A stretch of DNA of 51,489 bases from an uncultured Treponema sp. (GCA_938039145.1 CALHVG010000080.1:1-51489); one strand, 5' to 3'; positions 36,304-46,402 are shown, numbered from the stretch's first letter. Notes: generated by a model not told the origin, from the letters alone. A program made the numbers and translations.

Positions 36304-37395
36304 ATGTCGGGAAAATTGACGGTTGGTCAGAAAATCGAATCGACTGTGGTTGCGATAAACGGAGACACGGTTTTTATTGATTTGAGCGCAAAATGCGAGG
36401 GCGTTATCAATGCGGCGGAATTTATCGGTGGCGACGGAAAGTTGAAAATAAAGGAAGGCGACAAAGTTCAGGCGATTTTTCTTGGGGAATTCAGCGGAGA
36501 AATGAAATTTTCTACAAAAATTTCGGGCGAGGATGCGGATTCCGATTTGCTTGAGACGGCTTTTAAATCGGAGACTTTAGTTGACGGTCATGTTGAAAAA
36601 GAAATAAAAGGCGGATTCGAGGTAAAACTTGGAGCGACAAGGGCGTTTTGTCCTTATTCGCAGATGGGCGGTCGCGAGAAGGAAGAGCCGTCTTTTTACG
36701 TGGGAAAAAATCTTCCTTTTTTAATCGTTGAGTTTAAAGAAGGCGGAAAAAATATTTTAGTTTCCAACAGAAAAGTCCTGGAGTCGGAACGGGCAATTCA
36801 TGTCGCCGCTTTGAGCAAAAATATTACACCAGGTGCAATCGTTGAGGGAACTGTAAAATCGATTCAACCGTTCGGGGCATTTGTGGATGTGGACGGATTT
36901 CAAGTCCTGCTCCCGATTTCTGAGGTTTCGCACAAAAGAATTGCAGATGTTTCGGATGTTCTGAAAATCGGAGATAAAATTACCGCAAAAGTTATAAACG
37001 CAGATTGGGAAAGGGAACGAGTTTCCGTAAGCACAAAGGCATTGGAAAAAGATCCCTGGGAATCGGTTTCGGAAAATCACAAGGCAGGCGACAAGTTTGA
37101 CGGAAAAATCGTGCGGATTATGGATTTTGGTCTTTTCGTGGAAGTCGAGCCTGGCGTCGAGGGACTTGTGCATGTTTCCGCCCTTGAAGGCGTAGATAGA
37201 AACACGAATCTTAGGAAAAAGTTTAAGGTCGGAGAGACGCTGTCCGTGGTCGTAAAAGAAATCGATGCGGCGGGAAAGCGGATTTCACTCTTGCCTGCCA
37301 CCAGCGTTGAGCAGGACAAGTCGGCAAAAGTTTATTTGAGCGGACAGGACGACGGCGAGACATACAATCCTTTTGCAGCTTTGCTAAAAAAATAG
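36304..37395 (+). CDS. S1-domain RNA-binding protein (S1-like)
   Basis: A 363-residue protein with four tandem S1 domains at about 5-60, 90-160, 178-245 and 258-333 (for example TPGAIVEGTVKSIQPFGAFV and GDKFDGKIVRIMDFGLFVEV). It is shorter than the six-domain Escherichia coli S1, and there is no evidence it replaces rpsA; an rpsA may exist elsewhere. It likely binds mRNA on or off the ribosome. AAGGAG precedes the ATG. Confidence 0.85.
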   Translation: MSGKLTVGQKIESTVVAINGDTVFIDLSAKCEGVINAAEFIGGDGKLKIKEGDKVQAIFLGEFSGEMKFSTKISGEDADSDLLETAFKSETLVDGHVEKEIKGGFEVKLGATRAFCPYSQMGGREKEEPSFYVGKNLPFLIVEFKEGGKNILVSNRKVLESERAIHVAALSKNITPGAIVEGTVKSIQPFGAFVDVDGFQVLLPISEVSHKRIADVSDVLKIGDKITAKVINADWERERVSVSTKALEKDPWESVSENHKAGDKFDGKIVRIMDFGLFVEVEPGVEGLVHVSALEGVDRNTNLRKKFKVGETLSVVVKEIDAAGKRISLLPATSVEQDKSAKVYLSGQDDGETYNPFAALLKK

Positions 37396-38191
37396 TTTTG
37401 CGTTGGTTTGCTTTTACTGAAAACAGCGAAAACGGTAATTGCGTACGTGTGTGGTAAGGGCGAACCGGATTAAGAGTTGGTGAAAACATCAAAACTCGGT
37501 ACTTTGCATTAAATACAGCGGAATAAAGACGGATTTTTTTCTTTATAAAATTGCCGAGATTTTGATTCAGCTTTTTATATTTTTAAGTGAAAAACGAATC
37601 TTAAAAAACGAGCGGCTGTTTTTATTTTTTGTCGGCGGGTTTTCAAAAACTTTGAGCTTTGCCTTGTTCGTTTAGTTGCCGGAACAATATGCAAAAATTC
37701 GGAATGCAATTATTAAACGGCATTTTCAGCGGAATTGCACAAATAATTTTTTGTCAAATTTTTGCTTTTGTAAATGTGATTTATTCTTGAAAAATCCGTT
37801 TTGATTTTATACGAAACTTCCTGCAAATCTCCAAATGCTGCCGTTTTTCGTGGAGTATTGCGCGGAGTGGTTTGTGTCCGCATTTTATGTTATAATCAGT
37901 CGTTCATAAGAATGCGGCGGTTTTATAAAATGTCATTTTGTGAAAATTGCCGCGTTTGTGTGCACGAAAGCACTTGCAAATGAACGGAATTTGCCGTTCC
38001 GCCGAATAAATTAGACGTATAACTTGGAGTTTTCTATTCTGAAGCTGAAGTTATTAAAATTCTGCGGCGCAAAAATATTTGTCTTTTGCCGTTTAAGGAT
38101 TTTCTTGAAGTTTTGTGCATTTTTGAAATTTTCAAGGGATTTTTAATAACGGACGGCGTTTTAGTAAATTCATCAAATTTTTGGAGAAAAT
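37396..38191. other. Long intergenic region upstream of the TIGR03546 gene
   Basis: Almost 800 bp without an intact gene. It holds a 17-codon Cys-rich frame (MSFCENCRVCVHESTCK, 37930-37983) with no good ribosome site, a small dyad (GAACGG, GCCGTTC near 37982-37999), and the glycosyltransferase-like remnant listed separately. I saw no tRNA or known ncRNA. Confidence 0.5.
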
Positions 38192-38199
38192 ATGCTTAA
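38023..38199 (+). pseudogene. Remnant of a glycosyltransferase family 9-like gene
   Basis: Between two in-frame stops, 58 codons read as SEAEVIKILRRKNICLLPFK then DFLEVLCIFEIFKGFLITDG. The order of a GS-E-type segment, LLPFKDFLEVL and FLITDG resembles the C-terminal half of heptosyltransferase-like GT9 enzymes (plkd-eLaaLi-a-lfi-nDtG). There is no start, no upstream domain and the DG motif is altered. It runs into the start of the TIGR03546 gene. Recognition is by memory of the family and is tentative. Confidence 0.4.
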
Positions 38200-38707
38200 T
38201 TATTTGGTTAAGCTTTTGAAGATTTTTAATGCAAATGTAAAACCGAGCCAAATCGCAAATTCGTTTTGCATCGGATTGCTTTTGGGGTTCATGCCTAAAA
38301 ATAATCTGTTTTGGTATGTTCTTTTGGTTTTCTTTGCTTTTGTGCGAATCAGCAAGTCCGGTTATTTTATAATGATTATTGCAGGTTCGGGACTTGCTTA
38401 TTTTCTTGACCCTTTGTTCGATTCTGTCGGCTATGCAATTCTTTCGTTCGCACCTTTGCAGAATTTTTTTTCAAAGCTGTTTGACGTTCCGTTCGTGGGA
38501 TTTACAAGGCTGAACAATACCATGGTTATTGGTTCGTTTGCCGTCGGACTTGCAGTTTATGCGCCGCTTTATGTTGTTTCGATTTTTTTGATAAAATTTT
38601 GGCGGAAAAATATCGCTCCTAAATTCAACAATTCAAAATTTTTGAAAACCGTTTATAGGATTCCGGCATTGGCAAAAATCTTTTCAAAAACTTCGGCATC
38701 GCTTTAA
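38192..38707 (+). CDS. TIGR03546-family membrane protein
   Basis: A 171-residue protein with four or so hydrophobic segments, beginning MLNYLVKLLKIFNANVKPSQ with IANSFCIGLLLGFMPKNNLFWY, characteristic of the TIGR03546 family. These are uncharacterised inner-membrane proteins, distantly like DUF2062, and are encoded beside TIGR03545 genes as here (9 bases apart). GGAG lies before the ATG. Confidence 0.85.
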   Translation: MLNYLVKLLKIFNANVKPSQIANSFCIGLLLGFMPKNNLFWYVLLVFFAFVRISKSGYFIMIIAGSGLAYFLDPLFDSVGYAILSFAPLQNFFSKLFDVPFVGFTRLNNTMVIGSFAVGLAVYAPLYVVSIFLIKFWRKNIAPKFNNSKFLKTVYRIPALAKIFSKTSASL

Positions 38708-38716
38708 GGAAAAAAA

Positions 38717-40942
38717 ATGATTGGTAACAAAATCGATAAAAAATCTGCAAAAAAAATAAAATCTGTTTCCACAAAAAAACTTCCGTCGATTTTTAAGAAA
38801 GAATACACGGTCGATTCCTATGAGAAAAAAATCGGAAAACATATTTTTATCGAAGCCGACAAAGATTTTGTCAAAAAAATTTTTGTTTCTTCGGCGGATA
38901 AAAAAGGTCGCCCGATTTTTAAAGTCGATTTTTCATCGCAGATTTCTAAAAATGATTTGAAACGCTATAAAATCCTTTCAAAACAGATAAAAAACCAAAA
39001 GGGCGGAATAAAAATCGTTCCGCTTGTTGCAGTTGCGGTTTTTATCGCTGCCGCAGGAATCGGTTTTTCGCTTTTTAAGAATGTAATCGTAAAAAATATT
39101 ATCGTTTCGTCCATGCAGGGAATTTTTAAGGCGAAAACCGATATTTCCAAAGTCGATTTTAAATTTTTTAATTCTTACCTGAACATAAAAGGTTTGGCGC
39201 AGGCAAACAAAGATTCTCCAATGAAAAATATTTTTCAAGCGGATGATATTATGATTGATTTTGACCTTGCCGATTTGTGCAAAGGAAAATTTCATGCGGA
39301 AAATATTATTGTTGAAGGGGTTGCTCTAAATACGGACCGAAAAGTTTCGGGGAAAATCGCATTAAAAGAAAAGAAGACCAAGCAGAAGTCTGAGGAAAGC
39401 GACATTTCCAAAAAGTCGGAAGAATTGAAAAATTCCGTTTTGGAACATTTTATGGCAATGTTCCAAAATTATAATCCCGAAAGAATCCTTGCCGATTTGC
39501 AGGAGCAGCTGGAATCTCCAAAAATTGCGGATGATATTTCTGCTGGAATTCAGGAAAAAATTACAAAATGGCAGGATACGCCCGCAAAAATTCAGGCTGA
39601 AATTACGGGATTCAGTTCAAGCGTGAACGATATTTTAAAAACCGACTGGACTAAAATAAAAGATGTCGAAAAATTGAAATCGGCTTTGGAAAGTCTGAAC
39701 AACGCCTATATAACGGGAAATTCTCTGAAGGAAACCGTTGAAAAGAGCAGCGGCGAAATAAAAACGGATTCCGTTCAGATTGCGGCGTACGCAAAACAGA
39801 TTGAAAAAGCGGTGGTTTCCGACCTGAATCTTGTGGAAACAAAAATCGGGGAAGCAAAGAAACTTTTCAGTATTCAAGGTTTTTCGGAGGTGATGAGCCA
39901 AGCCGTTCAGTCGGTGCTTTATTCCGCGGCGGGAAAATATTATCCATATGTAAATACCGCGATAAAAAAGGCTCTTGAAATAAAAAATGCTTCATCGGGA
40001 AAATCCGGCGGTTCGGCAAAAAAGCAGAAGCCGAAAAAATCCGGGAAAAATCAGAAAAAATCTAGGGAACGGCTTAAAGGACGGGATTTTTATTTTGGCT
40101 CGGACGGGATTCCAAAAATCCTTTTGAATAATGTTGTTGCTTCCGGTTATGAATATGGAAAGGAGCAAAATGCGGAAACATTGATTTTTAAATGCGTTGC
40201 CGCAGACATTTCGAGTGACCAGAATGTTTACGGAAAGCCTGCAAAAATAGAAGCCGATTTTAAAATCTTTGGCGACAACAAGGCGAGTGTAACCGTGGAT
40301 GCCCGGACGAACAGCGAATCTCCGCTGGTTGTTGCAGATTATTCGGGGAAAAACTATCCGTTTTCTGCGGATGCACAAATTTTTTCGTTTAATTCAAAGG
40401 CGAATATTTCTGCAAAGCTTTCCGCAGATTCGGATGGCAGTTTCAAGATTTCCGGTTTGTTGAACATATCGATGGACAGAATTGACGGAATGGCTTTTGA
40501 ACCGGCGAGACTTTCGGAACTTTACGGAAAGGCTCTAAAAGGAATCAAAAAACTGCCGATAGGATTTTCAGTTGATTTCAGCAAGGAAAACGGAGTTTCG
40601 GTTTCCATAGAGAATTTGGATTCACTTTCAAGGCAACTTGCAGAGCCAGTGACAGCCGCAATATTCGGCGAACTTGATTCCATTTCCGCAAACGCCAGGG
40701 AAAACGCTTCGAAAATGCTTTCGGAAAAAACAGGAATCGCCACTGAAAAAATCGATAAATTTTTGGATATTCAAAATTTAATCGGCAAAGAAAAAACTGG
40801 CATTGATTCCCTGCAAAAACAGTTGGATTCAAAGAAGAAAGAAATTCAGAATCAGATTGCGAATGCGGCAAAAAACGCAGCCGTAGACGCAGCGTCTTCT
40901 GCAATAAAAAATGCAACGAACGGATTTAAACTGCCGTTCTAA
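38717..40942 (+). CDS. TIGR03545-family protein
   Basis: A 741-residue protein of the uncharacterised TIGR03545 family. A cytoplasmic Lys-rich N-terminus (1-95) precedes one membrane helix at about 98-120 (KIVPLVAVAVFIAAAGIGF), then a large, probably periplasmic domain with AsmA-like repetition (FNSYLNIKGLAQANKDSPMK), a Lys-rich linker near 430-450 and Ala/Ser-rich C-terminal helices. It pairs with TIGR03546; the two probably act together in the envelope. No activity is known. Confidence 0.85.
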   Translation: MIGNKIDKKSAKKIKSVSTKKLPSIFKKEYTVDSYEKKIGKHIFIEADKDFVKKIFVSSADKKGRPIFKVDFSSQISKNDLKRYKILSKQIKNQKGGIKIVPLVAVAVFIAAAGIGFSLFKNVIVKNIIVSSMQGIFKAKTDISKVDFKFFNSYLNIKGLAQANKDSPMKNIFQADDIMIDFDLADLCKGKFHAENIIVEGVALNTDRKVSGKIALKEKKTKQKSEESDISKKSEELKNSVLEHFMAMFQNYNPERILADLQEQLESPKIADDISAGIQEKITKWQDTPAKIQAEITGFSSSVNDILKTDWTKIKDVEKLKSALESLNNAYITGNSLKETVEKSSGEIKTDSVQIAAYAKQIEKAVVSDLNLVETKIGEAKKLFSIQGFSEVMSQAVQSVLYSAAGKYYPYVNTAIKKALEIKNASSGKSGGSAKKQKPKKSGKNQKKSRERLKGRDFYFGSDGIPKILLNNVVASGYEYGKEQNAETLIFKCVAADISSDQNVYGKPAKIEADFKIFGDNKASVTVDARTNSESPLVVADYSGKNYPFSADAQIFSFNSKANISAKLSADSDGSFKISGLLNISMDRIDGMAFEPARLSELYGKALKGIKKLPIGFSVDFSKENGVSVSIENLDSLSRQLAEPVTAAIFGELDSISANARENASKMLSEKTGIATEKIDKFLDIQNLIGKEKTGIDSLQKQLDSKKKEIQNQIANAAKNAAVDAASSAIKNATNGFKLPF

Positions 40943-40967
40943 AATCGGAATTGCTATCGGAGGTATA

Positions 40968-41837
40968 ATGATACGGCTTGATGATTACACTTTTGACGGG
41001 ACAAATTTTTTTGACATAAAAGCGGCTTGCACGGATTCGTGCGGGCGGGAAACGCTTAAAAATGAACTTACAGAGCAAAAGCAGAAGAATGTCGAAGAAA
41101 TAATGCAGCTTCAGGAAGCCCTTTTTGCGGAAGGGCGAGAATCGATTCTTATATGTCTTCAAGCTTTGGACGGTGCTGGAAAAGACAGTATAATAAAACA
41201 TGTTTTTTCCGGAATAAATCCAAGCGGAATAACTGTTTACAATTACAGAACTCCATCGGTAATCGAAGCCAATCACGATTTTCTTTGGCGATATCATAAA
41301 AATATTCCGCCGAAAGGACGAATCGCCATCTTTAATCGTTCGTATTATGAAGAAGTCCTTGTGGTAAAAGTTCACGAGGATTATAAGAACTATAAAGTTG
41401 CGCCAAGAATGCTCGAAGGAAACTATATAGAAAACAAATATGCAGACATACTTGCGTGGGAAAAATATCTTTACGGCAATGGAACAAGGATTGTAAAGAT
41501 TTTTCTGAATGTATCGAAAGACGAACAGAAAAGGCGTTTCCTAAAGCGTGCGGAGCGGTCCGACAAGCATTGGAAATTTTCTATCAACGATATAAAAGAA
41601 CGGGCGTTTTTTGAAAAATACCAGGATGCATTCCAGGATGCGATAAATAATACTTCGACCCAGAACTGTCCGTGGTATGTGCTTCCTGCCGACGATAAAT
41701 GGTTTGCCCGATATCTGCTTTCGGAAATTATTCTTAAAGAACTGAAATCCATAAATCCGATTTTTCCCGGCATAACCAAGGAACAGAAAGACGGAATCGA
41801 GGAATGCAAAAAACTGCTTGCCTCTGAAAAGAAATAA
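40968..41837 (+). CDS. Polyphosphate kinase 2-family protein
   Basis: PPK2 enzymes use polyphosphate to phosphorylate nucleotides. The 289-residue protein has the Walker A variant ALDGAGKDSI at 66-75 and Walker B-like IAIFNRSYYEEVLVVKVHED, both conserved family motifs, and KRAERSDKHWKFS later. I start it at the ATG with GGAGG just upstream (40968), not at the upstream in-frame ATG inside the preceding gene. Donor and acceptor preference (ADP, AMP or GDP) cannot be read. Confidence 0.9.
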   Translation: MIRLDDYTFDGTNFFDIKAACTDSCGRETLKNELTEQKQKNVEEIMQLQEALFAEGRESILICLQALDGAGKDSIIKHVFSGINPSGITVYNYRTPSVIEANHDFLWRYHKNIPPKGRIAIFNRSYYEEVLVVKVHEDYKNYKVAPRMLEGNYIENKYADILAWEKYLYGNGTRIVKIFLNVSKDEQKRRFLKRAERSDKHWKFSINDIKERAFFEKYQDAFQDAINNTSTQNCPWYVLPADDKWFARYLLSEIILKELKSINPIFPGITKEQKDGIEECKKLLASEKK

Positions 41838-41927
41838 AATTTTCAGAAAATTGCCGCTTTGGCATTGTTCTAAAGGCAAACCGATTTTCAAGTTGGATTT
41901 TTTAAGAAAATAAAATTTGGCGTACTT

Positions 41928-41978
41928 TGCGCACAAAAGTTTTGGAAAAATCATTTTTGCCGCAATATTTTGTGCGCA
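41928..41978. other. Inverted repeat between convergent genes
   Basis: An 11-bp perfect stem (TGCGCACAAAA with TTTTGTGCGCA) encloses 29 bases between the PPK2 and TrmH genes. There is no T run on either side, so a standard terminator is doubtful, though it occupies the expected position. Confidence 0.4.
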
Positions 41979-41990
41979 GAAAACATATTT

Positions 41991-42773
41991 TCAGTTTGTT
42001 TTTGCCAATTCATAAAGAATTATGGAAGTTGCCTGAGCAACATTTAGGCTGTCTATCGGCGGTTCTTTTTGCCCGTCGGAAAGCCCTGCAAAAGGAATCA
42101 GAACCAAGTGGTCGCAATTTTTCCTGACTTCATCGCTGATGCCCTGCTCTTCGTTTCCGATAATCAGCAGGGCAGGTTTTCCGCCGCAAAGAGATTTTAT
42201 GTCATAAGAAAAATTTTTCCGGACGGTCAGGTCCGTTCCGATGGAGACCATTTTCCCTTTCATTGCGTTTATTAAGCGTCCGATTGAGCGCACGGAATAG
42301 ATTCGCACGAATTCCATTCCGCCTTCCGCAATTCTATATGAACTTGTGGTTACGGCGCATTCGGAATCGTCTTCGGGAATAATTATGTTTTTTATGCCAA
42401 AAAACGCAGCGCTTCTTACGATTGCGCCAAAATTATTTGCGTTTCCTATATGGTCAAGAATCAATGCACTTTCTTTATTTTCTACCCACGATTCTGCGAT
42501 GTCGGAATCCAAAGGCGTTATTTCAGGCATATAAATCATGGCGACAACGCCTTGATGGTGGACTGTTCCGCTCAATTTTTCAAGTTCCTTGGGGTCTTCA
42601 ACTTTGTTGTAGATTCCTTTTTTGGCGGCAAGTTTTTTGCAAAGCCCACCGAAAAGCGGTGCGACTTCTTCTGTAAAGTAAAGGCGGCGGATTCTTTCGC
42701 TATTGTTTTTTTCCAATTTTTTTACTGCAGCAAAACCACAGACGGCAAGTTCATTATTTTGTTTATTTCTCAT
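41991..42773 (-). CDS. TrmH-family (SpoU) RNA methyltransferase
   Basis: A 260-residue SAM-dependent 2'-O-methyltransferase of the knotted SPOUT fold. It shows the motifs NANNFGAIVRSAAFFGI, LLIIGNEEQGIS and DSLNVAQATSIILYE. The first ~100 residues form an extra N-terminal substrate-binding domain (LYFTEEVAPLFGGLCKKLA). The target nucleotide in rRNA or tRNA is not determinable. Confidence 0.9.
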   Translation of the reverse strand: MRNKQNNELAVCGFAAVKKLEKNNSERIRRLYFTEEVAPLFGGLCKKLAAKKGIYNKVEDPKELEKLSGTVHHQGVVAMIYMPEITPLDSDIAESWVENKESALILDHIGNANNFGAIVRSAAFFGIKNIIIPEDDSECAVTTSSYRIAEGGMEFVRIYSVRSIGRLINAMKGKMVSIGTDLTVRKNFSYDIKSLCGGKPALLIIGNEEQGISDEVRKNCDHLVLIPFAGLSDGQKEPPIDSLNVAQATSIILYELAKTN

Positions 42774-42902
42774 GCCGACAGTATAACGATTTTATTGAGA
42801 ATAAAAAGTATTCCCATTCTGATTTTTTCTATATTTGAAGATTAAAGAACAAATGAATTTGCTATATATTTAGGAAACGTTACTCTATAAAAAGGAGATT
42901 TT

Positions 42903-44639
42903 ATGAACCTGTTCAATAAACTTTTCAGTTATGTTCCTGAAAAGAAGATTTTTGGAATATTTTCCATAATTCTTTCGCTGATTTCTTCCGTGGTGCTTAT
43001 GTTGCCTTTTTGGTATTTGTGGCAATTTTTGCTTTCGGTGATGGTTGCGCATGATTTTTCGAAGGCAAAATTTTATGCGATTATAATGGTCGGTCTTTTG
43101 ATTTCCTATCTGATAATATATATTCTTGCTGTGATGTGTTCACACTTGCTGGCGTTCCGGTTGGAAAGCAATTTGCGTAAGACCGGAACAAAACATCTTT
43201 TGAATGCATCATTCAGTTTCTTTGATACGACTTCCTCTGGAAAAATCCGCAAATTGATCGACAACAATGCGGCGCAAACCCATATGATTGTTGCCCATCT
43301 AATTCCCGATTTGACCAGCGCATTTTCTACTTCGATTCTTATGTTTGTTCTGCTGTTCATGATTGATTGGCAACTTGGAGTTCTTCTTGTACTTGCTATG
43401 GTTTTTTCGTTTATGCTCGTAAAACTTATGTACGGCGAAAAACGATTCATGGAAATATACCAAAAATCCCTTGAGCGAATGAATTCTGAAGCGGTCGAAT
43501 ATGTCCGAGGAATGCAGGTATTGAAGATTTTCAGAACCACGATAGATTCCTACAAATCGTTTTATGATTCTATAAAAGAATATTCGCAGATGGCATATAA
43601 TTATTCAAAAAGTTGCAGAACAGGATATGTCTTGTTTCAGGTGATACTTAATTTGTTTATCACGTTTACAATTCCGATTGCGATAATTTTTATAAATCGA
43701 GGTGAATCTTCTTCGCTGGTTCTTGCAAAAGTCATATTTTTTGCCTGTTTTGAAGGACTGGTTTTTATTTCTTTCATGAAAATAATGTATGTCGGAATGT
43801 ATCAGTTTCAGGCAAAAAGTGCGGTAGAAAAACTTGAGGCATTGTTTTCTGATATGGAAAGCAAAAAGATTATTCACGGAAATGAAAGTTCTTTTGAAAA
43901 TTTCAACATCGAATTCAAGGACGTAACTTTTAAATACGAAGAAAATTTCGTTCTGCAGAATCTTAATTTTTCTTTGCAGGAAGGAAAGACCTACGCTTTG
44001 GCAGGCTCATCCGGTGGCGGAAAATCTACAATCGCAAAACTGATTTCCGGTTTCTATTCTTTGGACGGCGGAAAAATATTGATTGGCGGAAAGGAAATCA
44101 ATTCCTATTCGGAAGAGGCTCTTGTGAACAATATTGCATTTGTGTTTCAGAATGCAAAACTTTTCAAGACCAGTATTTTTGACAATGTAAAGATTGCCCG
44201 TCCGTCTGCAACAAGGGACGAGGTTTTGGAAGCGCTACATCTTGCGCAATGCGACGATATTTTGGACAAATTCAAGGAACGGGAAAACACGATTATTGGC
44301 TCAAAAGGTGTGCATCTTTCCGGCGGAGAAATCCAAAGAATCGCCGTTGCAAGAGTTATTTTGAAAAACGCAAAAATCGTAATCCTTGACGAAGCAAGTG
44401 CGGCTGCAGACCCTGAAAATGAATATGAACTCCAAAAAGCTTTCTCGAATATGATGAAAGGAAAAACCGTAATAATGATTGCGCACCGATTGAGTTCAAT
44501 AAAAAATGTGGACGAGATTCTTGTTATTGAAAACGGCAATGTGCCTGAGCGCGGCTCTCACAAGGCTCTTATGGATTTGAACGGAAAATACAAGATGTTG
44601 CAGGAACTTTACTCAAAAGCGAACAGCTGGCGTGTTTAA
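42903..44639 (+). CDS. ABC exporter half-transporter (fused membrane and ATPase domains), A
   Basis: A 578-residue half-exporter: six membrane helices in the first ~300 residues, then an ATPase domain with Walker A AGSSGGGKST, signature LSGGEIQR, Walker B IVILDEAS and switch His in IAHRLSS. All catalytic residues are present. With the next gene (35 bases apart) it forms a heterodimer. AAGGAG precedes the ATG. Substrate unknown. Confidence 0.93.
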   Translation: MNLFNKLFSYVPEKKIFGIFSIILSLISSVVLMLPFWYLWQFLLSVMVAHDFSKAKFYAIIMVGLLISYLIIYILAVMCSHLLAFRLESNLRKTGTKHLLNASFSFFDTTSSGKIRKLIDNNAAQTHMIVAHLIPDLTSAFSTSILMFVLLFMIDWQLGVLLVLAMVFSFMLVKLMYGEKRFMEIYQKSLERMNSEAVEYVRGMQVLKIFRTTIDSYKSFYDSIKEYSQMAYNYSKSCRTGYVLFQVILNLFITFTIPIAIIFINRGESSSLVLAKVIFFACFEGLVFISFMKIMYVGMYQFQAKSAVEKLEALFSDMESKKIIHGNESSFENFNIEFKDVTFKYEENFVLQNLNFSLQEGKTYALAGSSGGGKSTIAKLISGFYSLDGGKILIGGKEINSYSEEALVNNIAFVFQNAKLFKTSIFDNVKIARPSATRDEVLEALHLAQCDDILDKFKERENTIIGSKGVHLSGGEIQRIAVARVILKNAKIVILDEASAAADPENEYELQKAFSNMMKGKTVIMIAHRLSSIKNVDEILVIENGNVPERGSHKALMDLNGKYKMLQELYSKANSWRV

Positions 44640-44674
44640 AGATTTATCTTAATTTTACTTTTATCGAGGTCAAT

Positions 44675-46390
44675 ATGAAAAATAAAAAAAATTCTGCTCT
44701 TACCGAGCATGGAAAAAAAGGAATGGTGTTTGCGGGCATAGGAACGTTTTTCATGAACTTTGCCTATATGCTTCCGGTGATGACGGTAATGTACTTTTCA
44801 AAACAGATTATCGAAATGGCTGAACTGAAAGGTATTTGGTTTTACATCGCAGCGATTCTTGTAACATTTGTGGTCATGTTTATACTCATCACGATTTCCT
44901 ATAACACAACCTACAACGAAACTTTCAAAGAGGCGGCAAATCTAAGGTTTGAGATAGCGGACGTATTGAAAAAACTGCCGCTTTCCTATTTTTCCAAGCA
45001 TGACATTTCAGATTTGTCCGAAACTGTCATGCAGGATGTCGCAGACATTGAACACGCCATGAGCCATTCCGTTCCGCAGGCAATCGGATTGGGTGCTTTT
45101 TTGATTGTCGTGGGAATTATGCTGATGATTGGAAACTGGAAATTGGGCTTGGCAGTTATAAGTCCAATCCTGCTCAGTTCATTGCTTCTGTTCATCTCAA
45201 AAAAGATTCAGACCAAGGAAACTGCAAAATATTTCAATGCGCTTAGAGGGAATGCCGAAGCGTTCCAGCAGGCGATAGAGATGCATCAGGAGATAAAAAG
45301 CCTTGGTCAGAAAGACGCAGTTCTTAAAGATGTCGAAAAAAAGATAAGCGATTCTGAAAAAATCCATATCAAGTCGGAATTGGCTCAGGTTGTTCCAGTG
45401 GTTACTTCCACCGCGATAATAAAATTTTCTTTAGGGCTTACGGTTATAACCGGAGTATGGTTGCTTTTGGCAGAGCAAGTTTCGCTTTTGTATTTCTTGG
45501 GTTATTTGATTGCCGCGGTAAAACTTTCCGACTCCGTGTCTACGCTCTTCGAAGGACTTGCTGAACTTATGTTCGTGGATGCACGAGTAAAACGCATCAA
45601 AGAATTGAAATCAACGGAAACTCAAGAGGGAGTTCCCGCTGATTTTAAAAATTTCAGCATAGAATTCAAAGATGTTGAGTTTGGTTACAACGAAAACAAG
45701 GTGATAGATGGGGTTTCCTTTACGGCTGAACAAAATCAAGTTACCGCTTTGGTTGGTCCTTCGGGCTGCGGAAAAACGACAATTCTTAGGCTTGCTTCAA
45801 GGCTTTACGACTACGACAAGGGGCAAATCCTTATAGACGGAAAAGACATAAAGAAAATCGAAACGGAATCACTTTTCGATAAGATTTCTATCGTTTTTCA
45901 AGATGTAACACTTTTCAATACGTCTGTGATGGAAAATATAAGAATCGGAAACAAATCTGCCACGGACGAACAGGTAAAAGAAGCCGCAAAAATGGCGAAT
46001 TGTCACGATTTCATAGAATCAATGCCGGACGGCTATAATTCCTTGATTGGAGAAAATGGAAGCAAACTTTCCGGTGGTGAACGCCAGCGTATTTCTATTG
46101 CAAGGGCATTTCTAAAAAACGCTCCGATTATAATCCTTGATGAAATTTCCGCTTCTTTGGATGTTGAAAATGAAATGAAGATACAGGAAAGCCTCAATTC
46201 GCTTATAAAAGGCAAGACCGTAATCATAATTTCACATCGATTGAAATCCATTGAAAATGCCGATAAAATTGTTGTCATGAATAACGGGAAGGTTGAGGCG
46301 GCAGGAAAACATTCCGAGCTTTTGCAGAAATCTTCTACATATAAAAACATGGTAGAAAAGTCGTCTGCCACGGAAGCTTATGAATATTAA
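44675..46390 (+). CDS. ABC exporter half-transporter (fused membrane and ATPase domains), B
   Basis: The 571-residue partner subunit, with six predicted helices and an ATPase domain containing GPSGCGKTT, LSGGERQR, IIILDEIS and ISHRLKS. Both subunits keep the catalytic Glu, so both ATP sites look active, unlike many heterodimeric exporters with one degenerate site. It is followed 12 bases later by a methyltransferase, which may modify the exported compound; that link is inferred. Confidence 0.93.
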   Translation: MKNKKNSALTEHGKKGMVFAGIGTFFMNFAYMLPVMTVMYFSKQIIEMAELKGIWFYIAAILVTFVVMFILITISYNTTYNETFKEAANLRFEIADVLKKLPLSYFSKHDISDLSETVMQDVADIEHAMSHSVPQAIGLGAFLIVVGIMLMIGNWKLGLAVISPILLSSLLLFISKKIQTKETAKYFNALRGNAEAFQQAIEMHQEIKSLGQKDAVLKDVEKKISDSEKIHIKSELAQVVPVVTSTAIIKFSLGLTVITGVWLLLAEQVSLLYFLGYLIAAVKLSDSVSTLFEGLAELMFVDARVKRIKELKSTETQEGVPADFKNFSIEFKDVEFGYNENKVIDGVSFTAEQNQVTALVGPSGCGKTTILRLASRLYDYDKGQILIDGKDIKKIETESLFDKISIVFQDVTLFNTSVMENIRIGNKSATDEQVKEAAKMANCHDFIESMPDGYNSLIGENGSKLSGGERQRISIARAFLKNAPIIILDEISASLDVENEMKIQESLNSLIKGKTVIIISHRLKSIENADKIVVMNNGKVEAAGKHSELLQKSSTYKNMVEKSSATEAYEY

Positions 46391-46402
46391 TTTGGAACTC
46401 AT

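Noticed and set aside
37801..37983. 60-codon frame including a Cys-rich C-terminus
   Set aside because: No ribosome binding site and no family match; the Cys spacing alone is too short to support a gene.
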